Shown one piece after another: positions 53,111 to 59,547 of a stretch of DNA of 64,000 nucleotides. The position numbers were made by a program, and so were the translations under genes. How positions within the stretch are numbered: the stretch's first letter is position 1; every line of letters begins with the position of its first letter. A model generated the notes under the pieces. It was not told where the DNA came from. It searched no databases and saw only the letters and a list, made by a program, of their open reading frames with translations. This DNA comes from JBBBNV01 sp037137075 (lineage in GTDB: Bacteria; Bacillota; Bacilli; Paenibacillales; NBRC-103111): NCBI RefSeq assembly GCF_037137075.1, contig NZ_JBBBNV010000005.1:113640-177639 (forward strand). Reading direction: 5' to 3'.

Positions 53111-53284
53111 ATGATATGTGTCGAGAGAATGGAGATTTTACCGGGCGAGCTTGCCGATCAGATCGAGAGCGTCCGCCAGCGTTTGGTCAGTATGGGTTGC
53201 ACCCTAGGCTTGAATCACCCCGATGTTCAGAAGTGCAGCGAAGATTTGGACCAGCTGCTGCTTCGTTATTACCACAGCTTGTAG
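53111..53284 (+). CDS. Spo0E-family aspartyl phosphatase
   Basis: A 57-residue protein of the Spo0E family, which dephosphorylates Spo0A~P and delays sporulation. The start is 53111 (GTG at 53102 is also possible; AGGTGATT lies before the ATG). The second half has GLNHPDVQKCSEDLDQLLLR, which fits the family motif Ser-x3-LD-x-L with Cys before the Ser. The layout is two short helices. It precedes the yutM-like gene, about 105 bases apart with a separate promoter. Confidence 0.75.
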   Translation: MICVERMEILPGELADQIESVRQRLVSMGCTLGLNHPDVQKCSEDLDQLLLRYYHSL

Positions 53285-53319
53285 CACCGGCTCTGGTAGA
53301 AATGATGAGGCGGCTTCCC

Positions 53320-53348
53320 TTGTACCGTGACGGCAAACGGAGTATACT
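53320..53348 (+). promoter_or_regulatory. Promoter of the A-type Fe-S carrier gene
   Basis: TTGTAC (53320-53325) and TATACT (53343-53348) are 17 bases apart. The start codon follows 42 bases later after GGGAGGGA. Confidence 0.7.
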
Positions 53349-53389
53349 TAGACGTGTAAGCCAGAAACGGATTACGGGAGGGAACAAGA

Positions 53390-53743
53390 ATGATTACAAT
53401 TACAGAAACAGCAGCAGATAAAATAAAAGAGCTGCTTGCAGCGGAAGAAACACCGAACCTGTTTTTGCGGGTTGGCGTGAAATCCGGCGGCTGCAGCGGT
53501 TTCTCATATGGCATGGGCTTTGATGACGAACGGCATGACAATGATAACGAGCTTGTGTTTGACGACCTGAAGGTGATCGTCGACGAGGAAAGCGTGAAGT
53601 ATTTGCGCGGGCTTATTATTGATTACAAGGAATCGGCGATGGGCGGGGGCTTCACCATCGATAACCCGAATGCCAGCGTCACATGCGGCTGTGGCAGCTC
53701 GTTCCGCACAGTCAAGGAAGAAGGCACGCCTGAGAAATGCTAA
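53390..53743 (+). CDS. yutM: A-type iron-sulfur carrier protein (HesB/IscA/SufA)
   Basis: A 117-residue protein. The three cluster-binding Cys are in GGCSGFSYGM (about residue 36) and the pair CGCG in SVTCGCGSSF (about residue 102). It follows ITETAADKIKELL at the start. It accepts and passes on Fe-S clusters. It matches B. subtilis YutM (SufA) in length and neighbourhood. A strong terminator follows. Confidence 0.9.
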   Translation: MITITETAADKIKELLAAEETPNLFLRVGVKSGGCSGFSYGMGFDDERHDNDNELVFDDLKVIVDEESVKYLRGLIIDYKESAMGGGFTIDNPNASVTCGCGSSFRTVKEEGTPEKC

Positions 53744-53778
53744 GCACCACTTCCCGGTGTTTATAAGCTGTATATACA

Positions 53779-53817
53779 ACCTCTCACAACGGATATTTCC
53801 GTTGGAGAGGTTTTTTA
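53779..53817 (+). terminator. Rho-independent terminator
   Basis: AACCTCTC and CAACGGA pair with TCCGTTG and GAGAGGTT, followed by TTTTTT. It ends the yutM-like gene. Confidence 0.9.
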
Positions 53818-53913
53818 TTTAGCGGTTCTTTTTTGCCGCCGGTGCTGTATACATAAGCCTGGGGGTGGCAAGTGCGGGGCGACAGGCGAGTCCGTCTTGG
53901 CGCGGGGCGGCGG

Positions 53914-53930
53914 GGAGGCCTTCGGCCTCC
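53914..53930. repeat. Tight 7-bp hairpin
   Basis: GGAGGCC (53914-53920), TTC loop, GGCCTCC (53924-53930). No T run follows. Role unknown. Confidence 0.6.
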
Positions 53931-54094
53931 ACCGTGAAACTGTCCGTCCGCCGGCGCCGAGAGAGACGCCGATGCGCGGATCATCGCCCTAGGTATGTGT
54001 AAAAGGCAGCAGCGCGCGCGGCCGAACCGGTCCGGTGAATATTGCCGAAGACGACCAATAAAATGAAATTGGGGCAAGTATATTTTATTTATTA

Positions 54095-54117
54095 GAAAGC
54101 GCTTACATCATATAATG
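54095..54117 (+). promoter_or_regulatory. cre-like CcpA site next to the -10 of the deacetylase gene
   Basis: AGAAAGCGCTTACA (54095-54108) matches the catabolite-responsive element TGTAAGCGCTTACA at 12 of 14 positions. TATAAT (54112-54117) follows three bases later, so a bound CcpA would sit over the promoter and repress. The start codon is 35 bases downstream. Confidence 0.6.
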
Positions 54118-54151
54118 TGATTTACATATCTAGTGAAGGTGGAATCTAACG

Positions 54152-55408
54152 ATGCGTGCGCCGCTTCAAAGCAAACCGGTAATGATCCTGATTCAAGCTG
54201 TCATTATGCTGGCGCTGGTGCTCTTGTTCATCCTGCTGCCGGCGTATGAGCCGCCGCAATTATATGAGGGGGCTGCGCCTGAGGAAGCGTCGTCCACTCC
54301 TGTGGCGGATCAGAGCAGCTACGCAGCGGGCTACGGTCCGGACAGAGAAGCCTTACAACCGGCATCCGGGTCCGGGCAACCGCCACATGCGCAGCAAAAG
54401 CAGCCCGGGCAAATTGAGCCCGCTCAGGCAGGCACTGCTTGGCGGGCAGCGGAGCCTGCACAGAGGCCGGCGGCGGCGGCCGGCTCCTCCGGCGCAGCGG
54501 TTGACAATTCCGGGGAGAGCGCGCCAGGGCAAAGGGGGGGTCAGGTTCAGCCGCAGTCTGCGGTGCTTGCAGCGGCCGGTCCTGAGCTTACAGCCGCCTT
54601 GCAGCGGCCCAAGCCGGATTACAGCAAGCAGGCGCGTCATTACCGGAACAAGGCGATTGTGCTGGTATATCATCATATCGATCCTAAGGAGAACGGCATT
54701 ACGATTTCCAGGGAGCGATTTCATAATCAGCTGCAGATGCTGAGGGACAATGGCTATAACATCATAACAATGGAACAGTTCGTGGCATTCATGAGCAGCA
54801 AGGGAGAGGTTCCGCAAAATGCCGTGCTGATTACATTTGATGACGGCTACGAATCCTTCTATACCCAGGCGTATCCGGAGCTGCTTCAATTCGGCTTTCC
54901 GGCAACCAAATTCGTCGTGGTGGATTCTATCGACAATCCGCCCGCCAAGGGAACGCCCCGCTTGAACTGGGATCAGATGCGGGAGATGAAGAGGAACGGG
55001 ATGTCGTTCTATTCACATACGAATAAGCTCCATGAGTATGTCAAGGCTGATCAGACCCTGAATTTGAAGCCGGCGCTGGCGAACCGGATGCTGCTAGATA
55101 AGGAGAACCGCCTGGAAACAGAGGAGGAGTACAGGGAACGGGTCAAAACAGACCTCATCCGGGCCGATCGGAGGCTGGAGGATGAGCTGGGGATTCAGGA
55201 ACGGCTGCTTGCGTTTCCGTTCGGGGCATATAATGAAACAGCGCTGCAAATCGGCCGGGAGCTGGGAATCGGCTTCTTCTTCACAACGGCGGAGGGCATC
55301 AATGTGCCGGGAAAAGATGAGATTTACCGGATCAATGCCGGGGTAAACTATCTATCAGCGGACGGTCTATTAAAAAGACTTAAAAAATATGAAAATGCAT
55401 CATCATAA
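54152..55408 (+). CDS. Secreted polysaccharide deacetylase
   Basis: A 418-residue extracellular enzyme anchored by an N-terminal hydrophobic segment (about 10-30, IQAVIMLALVLLFILLPAYE). A Pro/Ala/Gln-rich linker (about 40-165) leads to the NodB-type catalytic domain. Its marks are LVYHHIDP near 173, ITFDDGYESF near 228 (catalytic Asp and metal Asp) and FYSHTNKLHEY near 290 (metal His). LLAFPFGAYNE is near 352. It removes acetyl groups from a wall or exopolysaccharide. RBS GAAGGTGGA precedes the ATG. Regulation through a CcpA site is likely. Confidence 0.9.
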   Translation: MRAPLQSKPVMILIQAVIMLALVLLFILLPAYEPPQLYEGAAPEEASSTPVADQSSYAAGYGPDREALQPASGSGQPPHAQQKQPGQIEPAQAGTAWRAAEPAQRPAAAAGSSGAAVDNSGESAPGQRGGQVQPQSAVLAAAGPELTAALQRPKPDYSKQARHYRNKAIVLVYHHIDPKENGITISRERFHNQLQMLRDNGYNIITMEQFVAFMSSKGEVPQNAVLITFDDGYESFYTQAYPELLQFGFPATKFVVVDSIDNPPAKGTPRLNWDQMREMKRNGMSFYSHTNKLHEYVKADQTLNLKPALANRMLLDKENRLETEEEYRERVKTDLIRADRRLEDELGIQERLLAFPFGAYNETALQIGRELGIGFFFTTAEGINVPGKDEIYRINAGVNYLSADGLLKRLKKYENASS

Positions 55409-55418
55409 TATTGGAAGC

Positions 55419-55518
55419 TGTGGATAACTTTATGCACATCATTCACAGCCGCCGTTGGTACAAATTCCCATCTTGTCAACAACATGCCCACAGCTCATCC
55501 ACAGAAACCTGTGGATAA
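55419..55518. promoter_or_regulatory. Cluster of five DnaA boxes upstream of sda
   Basis: Within 100 bases five 9-mers match TTATNCACA: TGTGGATAA at 55419-55427 and 55510-55518 (perfect TTATCCACA reversed), TTATGCACA at 55430-55438, TCATTCACA at 55439-55447 and TCATCCACA at 55495-55503, the last two with one mismatch. The last box lies eight bases before the -35 of the sda promoter. In B. subtilis DnaA activates sda in the same way. It is not a replication origin: no AT-rich unwinding region or dnaA gene is near. Confidence 0.8.
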
Positions 55519-55526
55519 CAGAACAC

Positions 55527-55555
55527 TTGTTCCTGAAGACTGTGTATGGTAAGAT
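55527..55555 (+). promoter_or_regulatory. Promoter of sda
   Basis: TTGTTC (55527-55532) and TAAGAT (55550-55555) are 17 bases apart, with TGG before the -10. It lies directly after the DnaA-box cluster. Confidence 0.65.
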
Positions 55556-55588
55556 GAAATTACTTTAAAACAGGGTCGGGTGATGAAC

Positions 55589-55744
55589 ATGAGGCTGCTT
55601 ACAGATGAGGCGCTGATTGAATGTTATGCCAAGGCCATTTATTTACAACTGGAACCGGATTTTATCCGGATGCTTGAGAACGAGATACAGAGACGCCAGC
55701 TTCAAATACCCGCATTCCCAGCGCTGAAAGCTCAGGCCAACTGA
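55589..55744 (+). CDS. sda: Sda, checkpoint inhibitor of sporulation
   Basis: A 51-residue protein that aligns with B. subtilis Sda: MRLLTDEALIECYAKAI here versus MRKLSDELLIESYFKAT, and PDFIRMLENEIQRR versus RDFIELIENEIKRR. Sda is a helical hairpin that binds KinA-type sensor kinases and blocks phosphate entry to Spo0A when replication is active or damaged. The start at 55589 fits the alignment and GGGTGA lies five bases upstream; an ATG two codons earlier is possible. The stop sits inside a terminator hairpin. A DnaA-box cluster and promoter lie directly upstream. Confidence 0.92.
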   Translation: MRLLTDEALIECYAKAIYLQLEPDFIRMLENEIQRRQLQIPAFPALKAQAN

Positions 55745-55751
55745 GCTTTTT
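55727..55751 (+). terminator. Terminator overlapping the sda stop codon
   Basis: AAAGCTCAG (55727-55735), GCCAA loop, CTGAGCTTTT (55741-55750). The stop codon TGA is in the right arm. Confidence 0.85.
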
Positions 55752-55776
55752 ACTTCGTATAAGGACAGATTTATGC

Positions 55777-56040
55777 TTATGGCAGTATCTGTTCCATGGC
55801 CGAATATGGGGCAGCCGTCCCGCATTGGGGACATTCAAGCCTGTGTATGCACACGGATAGAGCGCCTGTATCGGCTTCAGCCGTATGCACAGGGGCTGTG
55901 CGCTCCTGATAAGGCGCATAAGGTCCGGTGTAATCCTCCTGGCGTCCGGCGTCTGTCATTGCCGCGGAGCAGCGAGGACAAGCTGCGTTTATTTCCTCCA
56001 GCCCGTTGCACAGTGGGCATATCTGCATATATATAGACAA
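55777..56040 (-). CDS. Small zinc-ribbon protein
   Basis: An 87-residue protein beginning at TTG (56040) or ATG four codons later (56028). Cys motifs are ICPLCNG and CPRCSA at the N terminus and CIHRLECPQCG near residue 65, enough for one or two zinc sites. DYTGPYAPY in the middle matches a Firmicutes small-protein pattern that I have seen before without known function. It converges with sda. Confidence 0.6.
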   Translation of the reverse strand: MSIYMQICPLCNGLEEINAACPRCSAAMTDAGRQEDYTGPYAPYQERTAPVHTAEADTGALSVCIHRLECPQCGTAAPYSAMEQILP

Positions 56041-56181
56041 AGGCTATCCCTACCCTTCAGAACCATTCTTCCGGTTAGGATGCCCTTCTTTTATAGAGGC
56101 CATGAATGCAGGCCCGCAGGCAAGCGAAATCTCAAGCTGCTGAAAAAGCCGCCTTTTACAAGGATGGAGTCAAATTACTGC

Positions 56182-56302
56182 TTGATATTTTCGAGGATAC
56201 GTTATATTATATGATGAGAAATTTATTGTCGAAATTCGGAAACGCCGCTTCATTATATAAAAGGACATAATGGGTTGTAGCCCCTTGTGTAAATTTTCAC
56301 AT
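56182..56302 (+). promoter_or_regulatory. Promoter and Rex-type operator of the NADH dehydrogenase gene
   Basis: TTGATA (56182-56187) and TATTAT (56205-56210) are 17 bases apart. Downstream, TTGTGTAAATTTTCACAT (56285-56302) matches the Rex consensus TTGTGAA-N4-TTCACAA at 12 of 14 conserved positions. It lies 32 bases before the start codon, in a position to block transcription when NADH/NAD+ is low, as Rex does for ndh in B. subtilis. Confidence 0.65.
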
Positions 56303-56334
56303 GAAAACAACATCGAACTGGAAGGGATTAAACA

Positions 56335-57525
56335 ATGAGTCGAGTACCTAGAATTGTCATCTTGGGAGCGGGTTACGGGGGAATTCTGACAGCCATTCGC
56401 TTGCAGAAGGAATTGAACTATAACGAAGCGGATGTCACCCTTGTTAATAAACACGACTATCATTACATTACCACCCATTTGCATATGCCCGCTGCCGGCA
56501 CTGACAATCCGGAGAATGCGCGGGTCAATATCTTGAAGCTGATCGACGAGTTCAAAATCGATTTTGTGAAGTCGACGGTTGTGCAAATCAAGCCTCAAGA
56601 GCGCAAGGTGATTTTGGAGGATGGTACCCTTTCTTACGATTATCTGGTCGTTGGTCTCGGCGGAGAGCCGGAAACGTTCGGTATACCGGGATTGAAGGAG
56701 AACGCCTTTAATATCCGTTCTATCAACAGCGTACGCCTCATTCGTGAACATATTGAATACCAGTTTGCCAAGTTCAAGCGTGAACCGCACCGCAAGGATT
56801 ATTTGACTTTCATTGTTGGCGGCGCCGGGTTTACAGGCATTGAGTTTGTTGCGGAGCTGGCTGACCGTGTGCCGGAGCTGTGCAAGGAATTCGATGTGAG
56901 TCCCGAGCTGGTCAAAATTTATAATATTGAAGCTGCCCCGTCTGCGCTTCCGGGCTTCGATCCGGAGCTGGTACAGTACGGCATGGACGTTCTCGCCAAG
57001 AAGGGCGTGGAGTTCAAGCTGGGAACAGCCATTAAGGAATGCACGCCGGAAGGCGTCGTGATTGGTGAAGGCGAGCTAATTAAATCCGCTACGGTCATTT
57101 GGACAGGAGGCATCCGCGGCAATCATATGCTGGAGGAAGCCGGCTTCGAAGCGATGCGCGGCCGGGTCAAGGTGGACCCGAATCTGCGTTCGCCGCAATT
57201 TGAGAACGTGTATATCCTGGGCGATTGCTCTCTGATGTTCAACCCGGACGGGCGTCCATATCCGCCGACAGCGCAAATTGCGATGCAGCAGGGCGAATGC
57301 TGTGCGCATAACCTGGTCGCTTCGCTGCGGGGCGAACAGCTGAAGGAATTCAAATTTTCCATGAAAGGGACCGTGGCGTCTCTGGGGAAAGGCGAAGCCA
57401 TCGGACTCGTCGGGACGAAGAAGATGAAGGGCTACACCGCCTACCTGATGAAAAAATTGATCGACCTGCGTTACTTGTACATTATCGGCGGTATTACACT
57501 CGTGCTGAAAAAAGGAAAATTGTAG
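56335..57525 (+). CDS. yumB: Type II NADH dehydrogenase (YumB/NDH-2)
   Basis: A 396-residue membrane-associated flavoenzyme that moves electrons from NADH to menaquinone without pumping protons. FAD motif LGAGYGGILTA (residue 9-19), NAD motif VGGAGFTGIEFVAEL (near 162), VIWTGGIRGN (near 252) and YILGDCSLMF (near 295) are clear. The C-terminal 50 residues carry the amphipathic YTAYLMKKLIDLRYLYIIGG membrane segment. The ATG follows GAAGGGA. It is a paralogue of the YutJ-like gene at 50.4 kb. Confidence 0.92.
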   Translation: MSRVPRIVILGAGYGGILTAIRLQKELNYNEADVTLVNKHDYHYITTHLHMPAAGTDNPENARVNILKLIDEFKIDFVKSTVVQIKPQERKVILEDGTLSYDYLVVGLGGEPETFGIPGLKENAFNIRSINSVRLIREHIEYQFAKFKREPHRKDYLTFIVGGAGFTGIEFVAELADRVPELCKEFDVSPELVKIYNIEAAPSALPGFDPELVQYGMDVLAKKGVEFKLGTAIKECTPEGVVIGEGELIKSATVIWTGGIRGNHMLEEAGFEAMRGRVKVDPNLRSPQFENVYILGDCSLMFNPDGRPYPPTAQIAMQQGECCAHNLVASLRGEQLKEFKFSMKGTVASLGKGEAIGLVGTKKMKGYTAYLMKKLIDLRYLYIIGGITLVLKKGKL

Positions 57526-57527
57526 CC

Positions 57528-57782
57528 ATGAGACATTGCAGTGTTCAGGTGCGCGGGCTCTTGACCCGGGAAGAGCTGGAACGGTATAATGCTTTAATGG
57601 AAGTGGGCGGATTCCTGGAATCGCAGAATCGGTACGATCTGGCGTATACGGTGCAGAAGGAAGTCGATTTGCTCATTCAGCCGGGGATTGAGCGCTTGAA
57701 GGAAAAAGGCCGGGAACGTGACCGCGCGACCGAAGAGTATTTGCGCAGTAAAGAGGCCTTGGAGAGCGAAGACGAAGAGTAG
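57528..57782 (+). CDS. Small hypothetical protein, helical
   Basis: An 84-residue protein two bases after the NADH dehydrogenase stop. It is highly charged and helical (LTREELERYNALMEVGGFLES, then KEKGRERDRATEEYLRSKEA). No recognised domain. Position after NDH-2 makes cotranscription likely; AAAGGAAAA is a weak binding site. It is followed by a 14-base repeat (57783-57810) and a terminator. Confidence 0.6.
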   Translation: MRHCSVQVRGLLTREELERYNALMEVGGFLESQNRYDLAYTVQKEVDLLIQPGIERLKEKGRERDRATEEYLRSKEALESEDEE

Positions 57783-57837
57783 AGATAAGAGACTAGAGAT
57801 AAGAGATAGACAAAGATATTGAAAAGGGAAAAATAGA

Positions 57838-57876
57838 AACCCGCTCGGGCGCTGCTGGCAGCCCCGGCGGGTTTTG
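57838..57876 (+). terminator. Rho-independent terminator
   Basis: AACCCGC and CTGC pair with GCAG and GCGGGTT, followed by TTT. It ends the NADH dehydrogenase operon. Confidence 0.85.
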
Positions 57877-57950
57877 TCGTTGCTCAGGAAAGCTTTTTCT
57901 GTGAAAGAGCTGCTTTCATACCGGGGAAGCGACAGAAAGTCATGACGGTT

Positions 57951-58697
57951 TTAGACGGTCAGCAGCTGTTTCAGCTTGTCGGTATCCAGCAGGTTGCCTA
58001 CATAGAAGGAGCCGAAATCGCCATAACGGGCGCTAACTTCGTCAAAGCGCATTTCATAGACCAGCTTCTTGAAGTTAAGGGCATCATCCGAGAACAGGGT
58101 CACGCCCCACTCCCAATCGTCAAAGCCGACCGAGCCGGTAATAATTTGTTTGACGCGCCCCGCGTAGGTGCGGCCGATCATGCCGTGGCTGCGCATCATG
58201 GTACGGCGCTCTTCCATGCTGAGCATGTACCAGTTGTCATTGCCGGAGCGGCGTTTGTTCATCGGGTAGAAGCAGATATGCTTGGCTTTTGGGAGCTCCG
58301 GCTTGAGGCGGGCCAAGATGTCCGGGTCCTGCATCGGATCGGTGCCGGGCTTCGCCATGTAGCTGGACAGCTCGACGATGGAGACGTAGGAATAAACCGG
58401 GATGGTAAAGGCCGCCAAGGCCGATTTGTTAAAAGCGGTTTCCAGCTCGTTAAGCTCCTCTAATGTTTCGCGAAGGAACATGAAGGCAATGTCCGCCTTT
58501 TGGCCGACGATGGAATAAAAGGCGTTGCTGCCTTGCTTTTGCTGCTCGGTGCGGTTCCAGCCTTCCATTAAGGTAAGCAGCTCGTCCACCGCGCCCGCGC
58601 GCTCCTCTGAGGAAGCCTGCTTCCAGGCCGACCAGTCGATGGCCCGGAAATCATGAAGGGCGTACCAGCCTTCTAACGTTTGTACTGCATCGCTCAT
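57951..58697 (-). CDS. hemQ: Coproheme decarboxylase HemQ (chlorite dismutase family)
   Basis: A 248-residue enzyme converting coproheme to heme b in Gram-positive heme synthesis. The start at 58697 has GGAAGGAG upstream; the open frame runs another 100 codons without a binding site. Marks are SYVSIVELSSYMAK with the catalytic Tyr near 145, ERRTMMRSHGMIGRTYAGRV with the heme-ligand His near 172 and FDDWEWGVTLFSDD. The gene lies apart from other heme genes but near ctaA's pathway partners. Confidence 0.93.
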   Translation of the reverse strand: MSDAVQTLEGWYALHDFRAIDWSAWKQASSEERAGAVDELLTLMEGWNRTEQQKQGSNAFYSIVGQKADIAFMFLRETLEELNELETAFNKSALAAFTIPVYSYVSIVELSSYMAKPGTDPMQDPDILARLKPELPKAKHICFYPMNKRRSGNDNWYMLSMEERRTMMRSHGMIGRTYAGRVKQIITGSVGFDDWEWGVTLFSDDALNFKKLVYEMRFDEVSARYGDFGSFYVGNLLDTDKLKQLLTV

Positions 58698-58739
58698 ATG
58701 TATAACTCCTTCCAAAATGTGAGTGAATTGTCTCCACTC

Positions 58740-58768
58740 ATTGTAACGAATATACGGAATCAGGGCAA
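58740..58768 (-). promoter_or_regulatory. Promoter of hemQ
   Basis: On the minus strand TTGCCC (58768-58763) and TACAAT (58745-58740) are 17 bases apart. Confidence 0.65.
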
Positions 58769-58809
58769 ACGTCGTCACATAACCGTCAAAACCGTCTTCC
58801 CCGGCTCCG

Positions 58810-58839
58810 TTGACTTTCCAGCCGTACGTTTTGTACACT
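58810..58839 (+). promoter_or_regulatory. Promoter of yuiB
   Basis: TTGACT (58810-58815) and TACACT (58834-58839) are 18 bases apart, reading away from hemQ. Confidence 0.65.
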
Positions 58840-58905
58840 AGGAAGCGATAAGAAGAAATGAAAGCGCAGCAATGCGTCCGTATTTCTTGAAGGAGGAGTT
58901 TCGTG

Positions 58906-59190
58906 ATGGTGATGCAAATCGCCCAGTTGATTATCGGCACGCTGCTCATATTCGTGCTGTTTTTCGGCCTCGGCTTTATTTTGAATATGCTGCTCAAAAC
59001 AACCTGGTTTCCGATTTACGCCTTCATTGCCCTGCTAATCGGTCTGGCTATTTATCGGGGCATGACGGTCGGGTCTTTCTTCGATTACTCCGTGGGCGAT
59101 ATTATCCCCGCGGCCGGAGGCTTGATTGGGGCCGTGCTGAGCGGGTCGGCTATCCGTAAGCTGCGGGTGCTCGGTTATAAAATGTTTTGA
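58906..59190 (+). CDS. yuiB: YuiB-family membrane protein
   Basis: A 94-residue membrane protein with three hydrophobic segments (QLIIGTLLIFVLFFGLGFIL, WFPIYAFIALLIGLAIYRG, IIPAAGGLIGAVLSGSAI). It matches the YuiB family, which in B. subtilis lies next to yumB. AAGGAGGAG lies eight bases before the ATG at 58906 (GTG at 58903 is equally spaced). Function unknown. A long hairpin without T-run (59202-59236) follows. Confidence 0.85.
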   Translation: MVMQIAQLIIGTLLIFVLFFGLGFILNMLLKTTWFPIYAFIALLIGLAIYRGMTVGSFFDYSVGDIIPAAGGLIGAVLSGSAIRKLRVLGYKMF

Positions 59191-59547
59191 ATGCTTGCTT
59201 CCACAGCAGGCCTCACTGCGTCTTGGCGCAGGGAGGCCTGTTGCGTTATGGCGGAGGACTGCGCTTTCCGGTTTGCCCGGTTTGCGCCGGTGGCTGCTGC
59301 ATGACGGCGCAAACCGGGCGACAGCTGCCGAACCGGTCTGCAATCAAATCAGGCCCAGTCGAGCGGCTGGAACAAGCTGAGCACCGCGGGCAGCTCCCAG
59401 CGAGCGGCGTTTCGCTGCAGACGGCGGTCGGTCGACCACATGGATGATACGCTGCGGCAATCAGCTTTTTCCTGTCCACGGAAGCGGGCGGATATGCTAC
59501 AATGAGGGGTAAGCAATTATTCGAACGAAGATGGTGTAAAACAATCG
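59191..59547. other. Intergenic region before dnaB
   Basis: 357 bases without a supported gene. A long inverted repeat (GCAGGCCTC-CTGCG at 59202 with CGCAG-GAGGCCTG ending at 59236) lies after yuiB. An extended -10 TGCTACAAT at 59495-59503 lies 45 bases before dnaB. The GC-rich middle shows nothing recognisable. Confidence 0.55.

Larger units (their letters stand above)
53744..54151. other. Intergenic region before the polysaccharide deacetylase gene
   Basis: 408 bases. It holds the terminator, a GC-rich stretch with a perfect 7-bp hairpin (53914-53930), then an AT-rich promoter zone with a cre-like site. A 97-codon minus frame here looks like a shadow. Confidence 0.6.

Noticed and set aside
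53784..54077. 97-codon minus-strand frame in the GC-rich gap
   Set aside because: It runs through a terminator and a hairpin, has no binding site, and has the Arg/Pro-rich composition of random GC-rich sequence.
55419..55518. DnaA-box cluster as a replication origin
   Set aside because: No dnaA or dnaN gene and no AT-rich unwinding element is nearby; the position directly before the sda promoter explains it.
57782..57810. Short AGAGATAAGAGA tandem repeat as a functional element
   Set aside because: Only about two imperfect copies occur in low-complexity DNA just after a stop codon; it is likely slippage.
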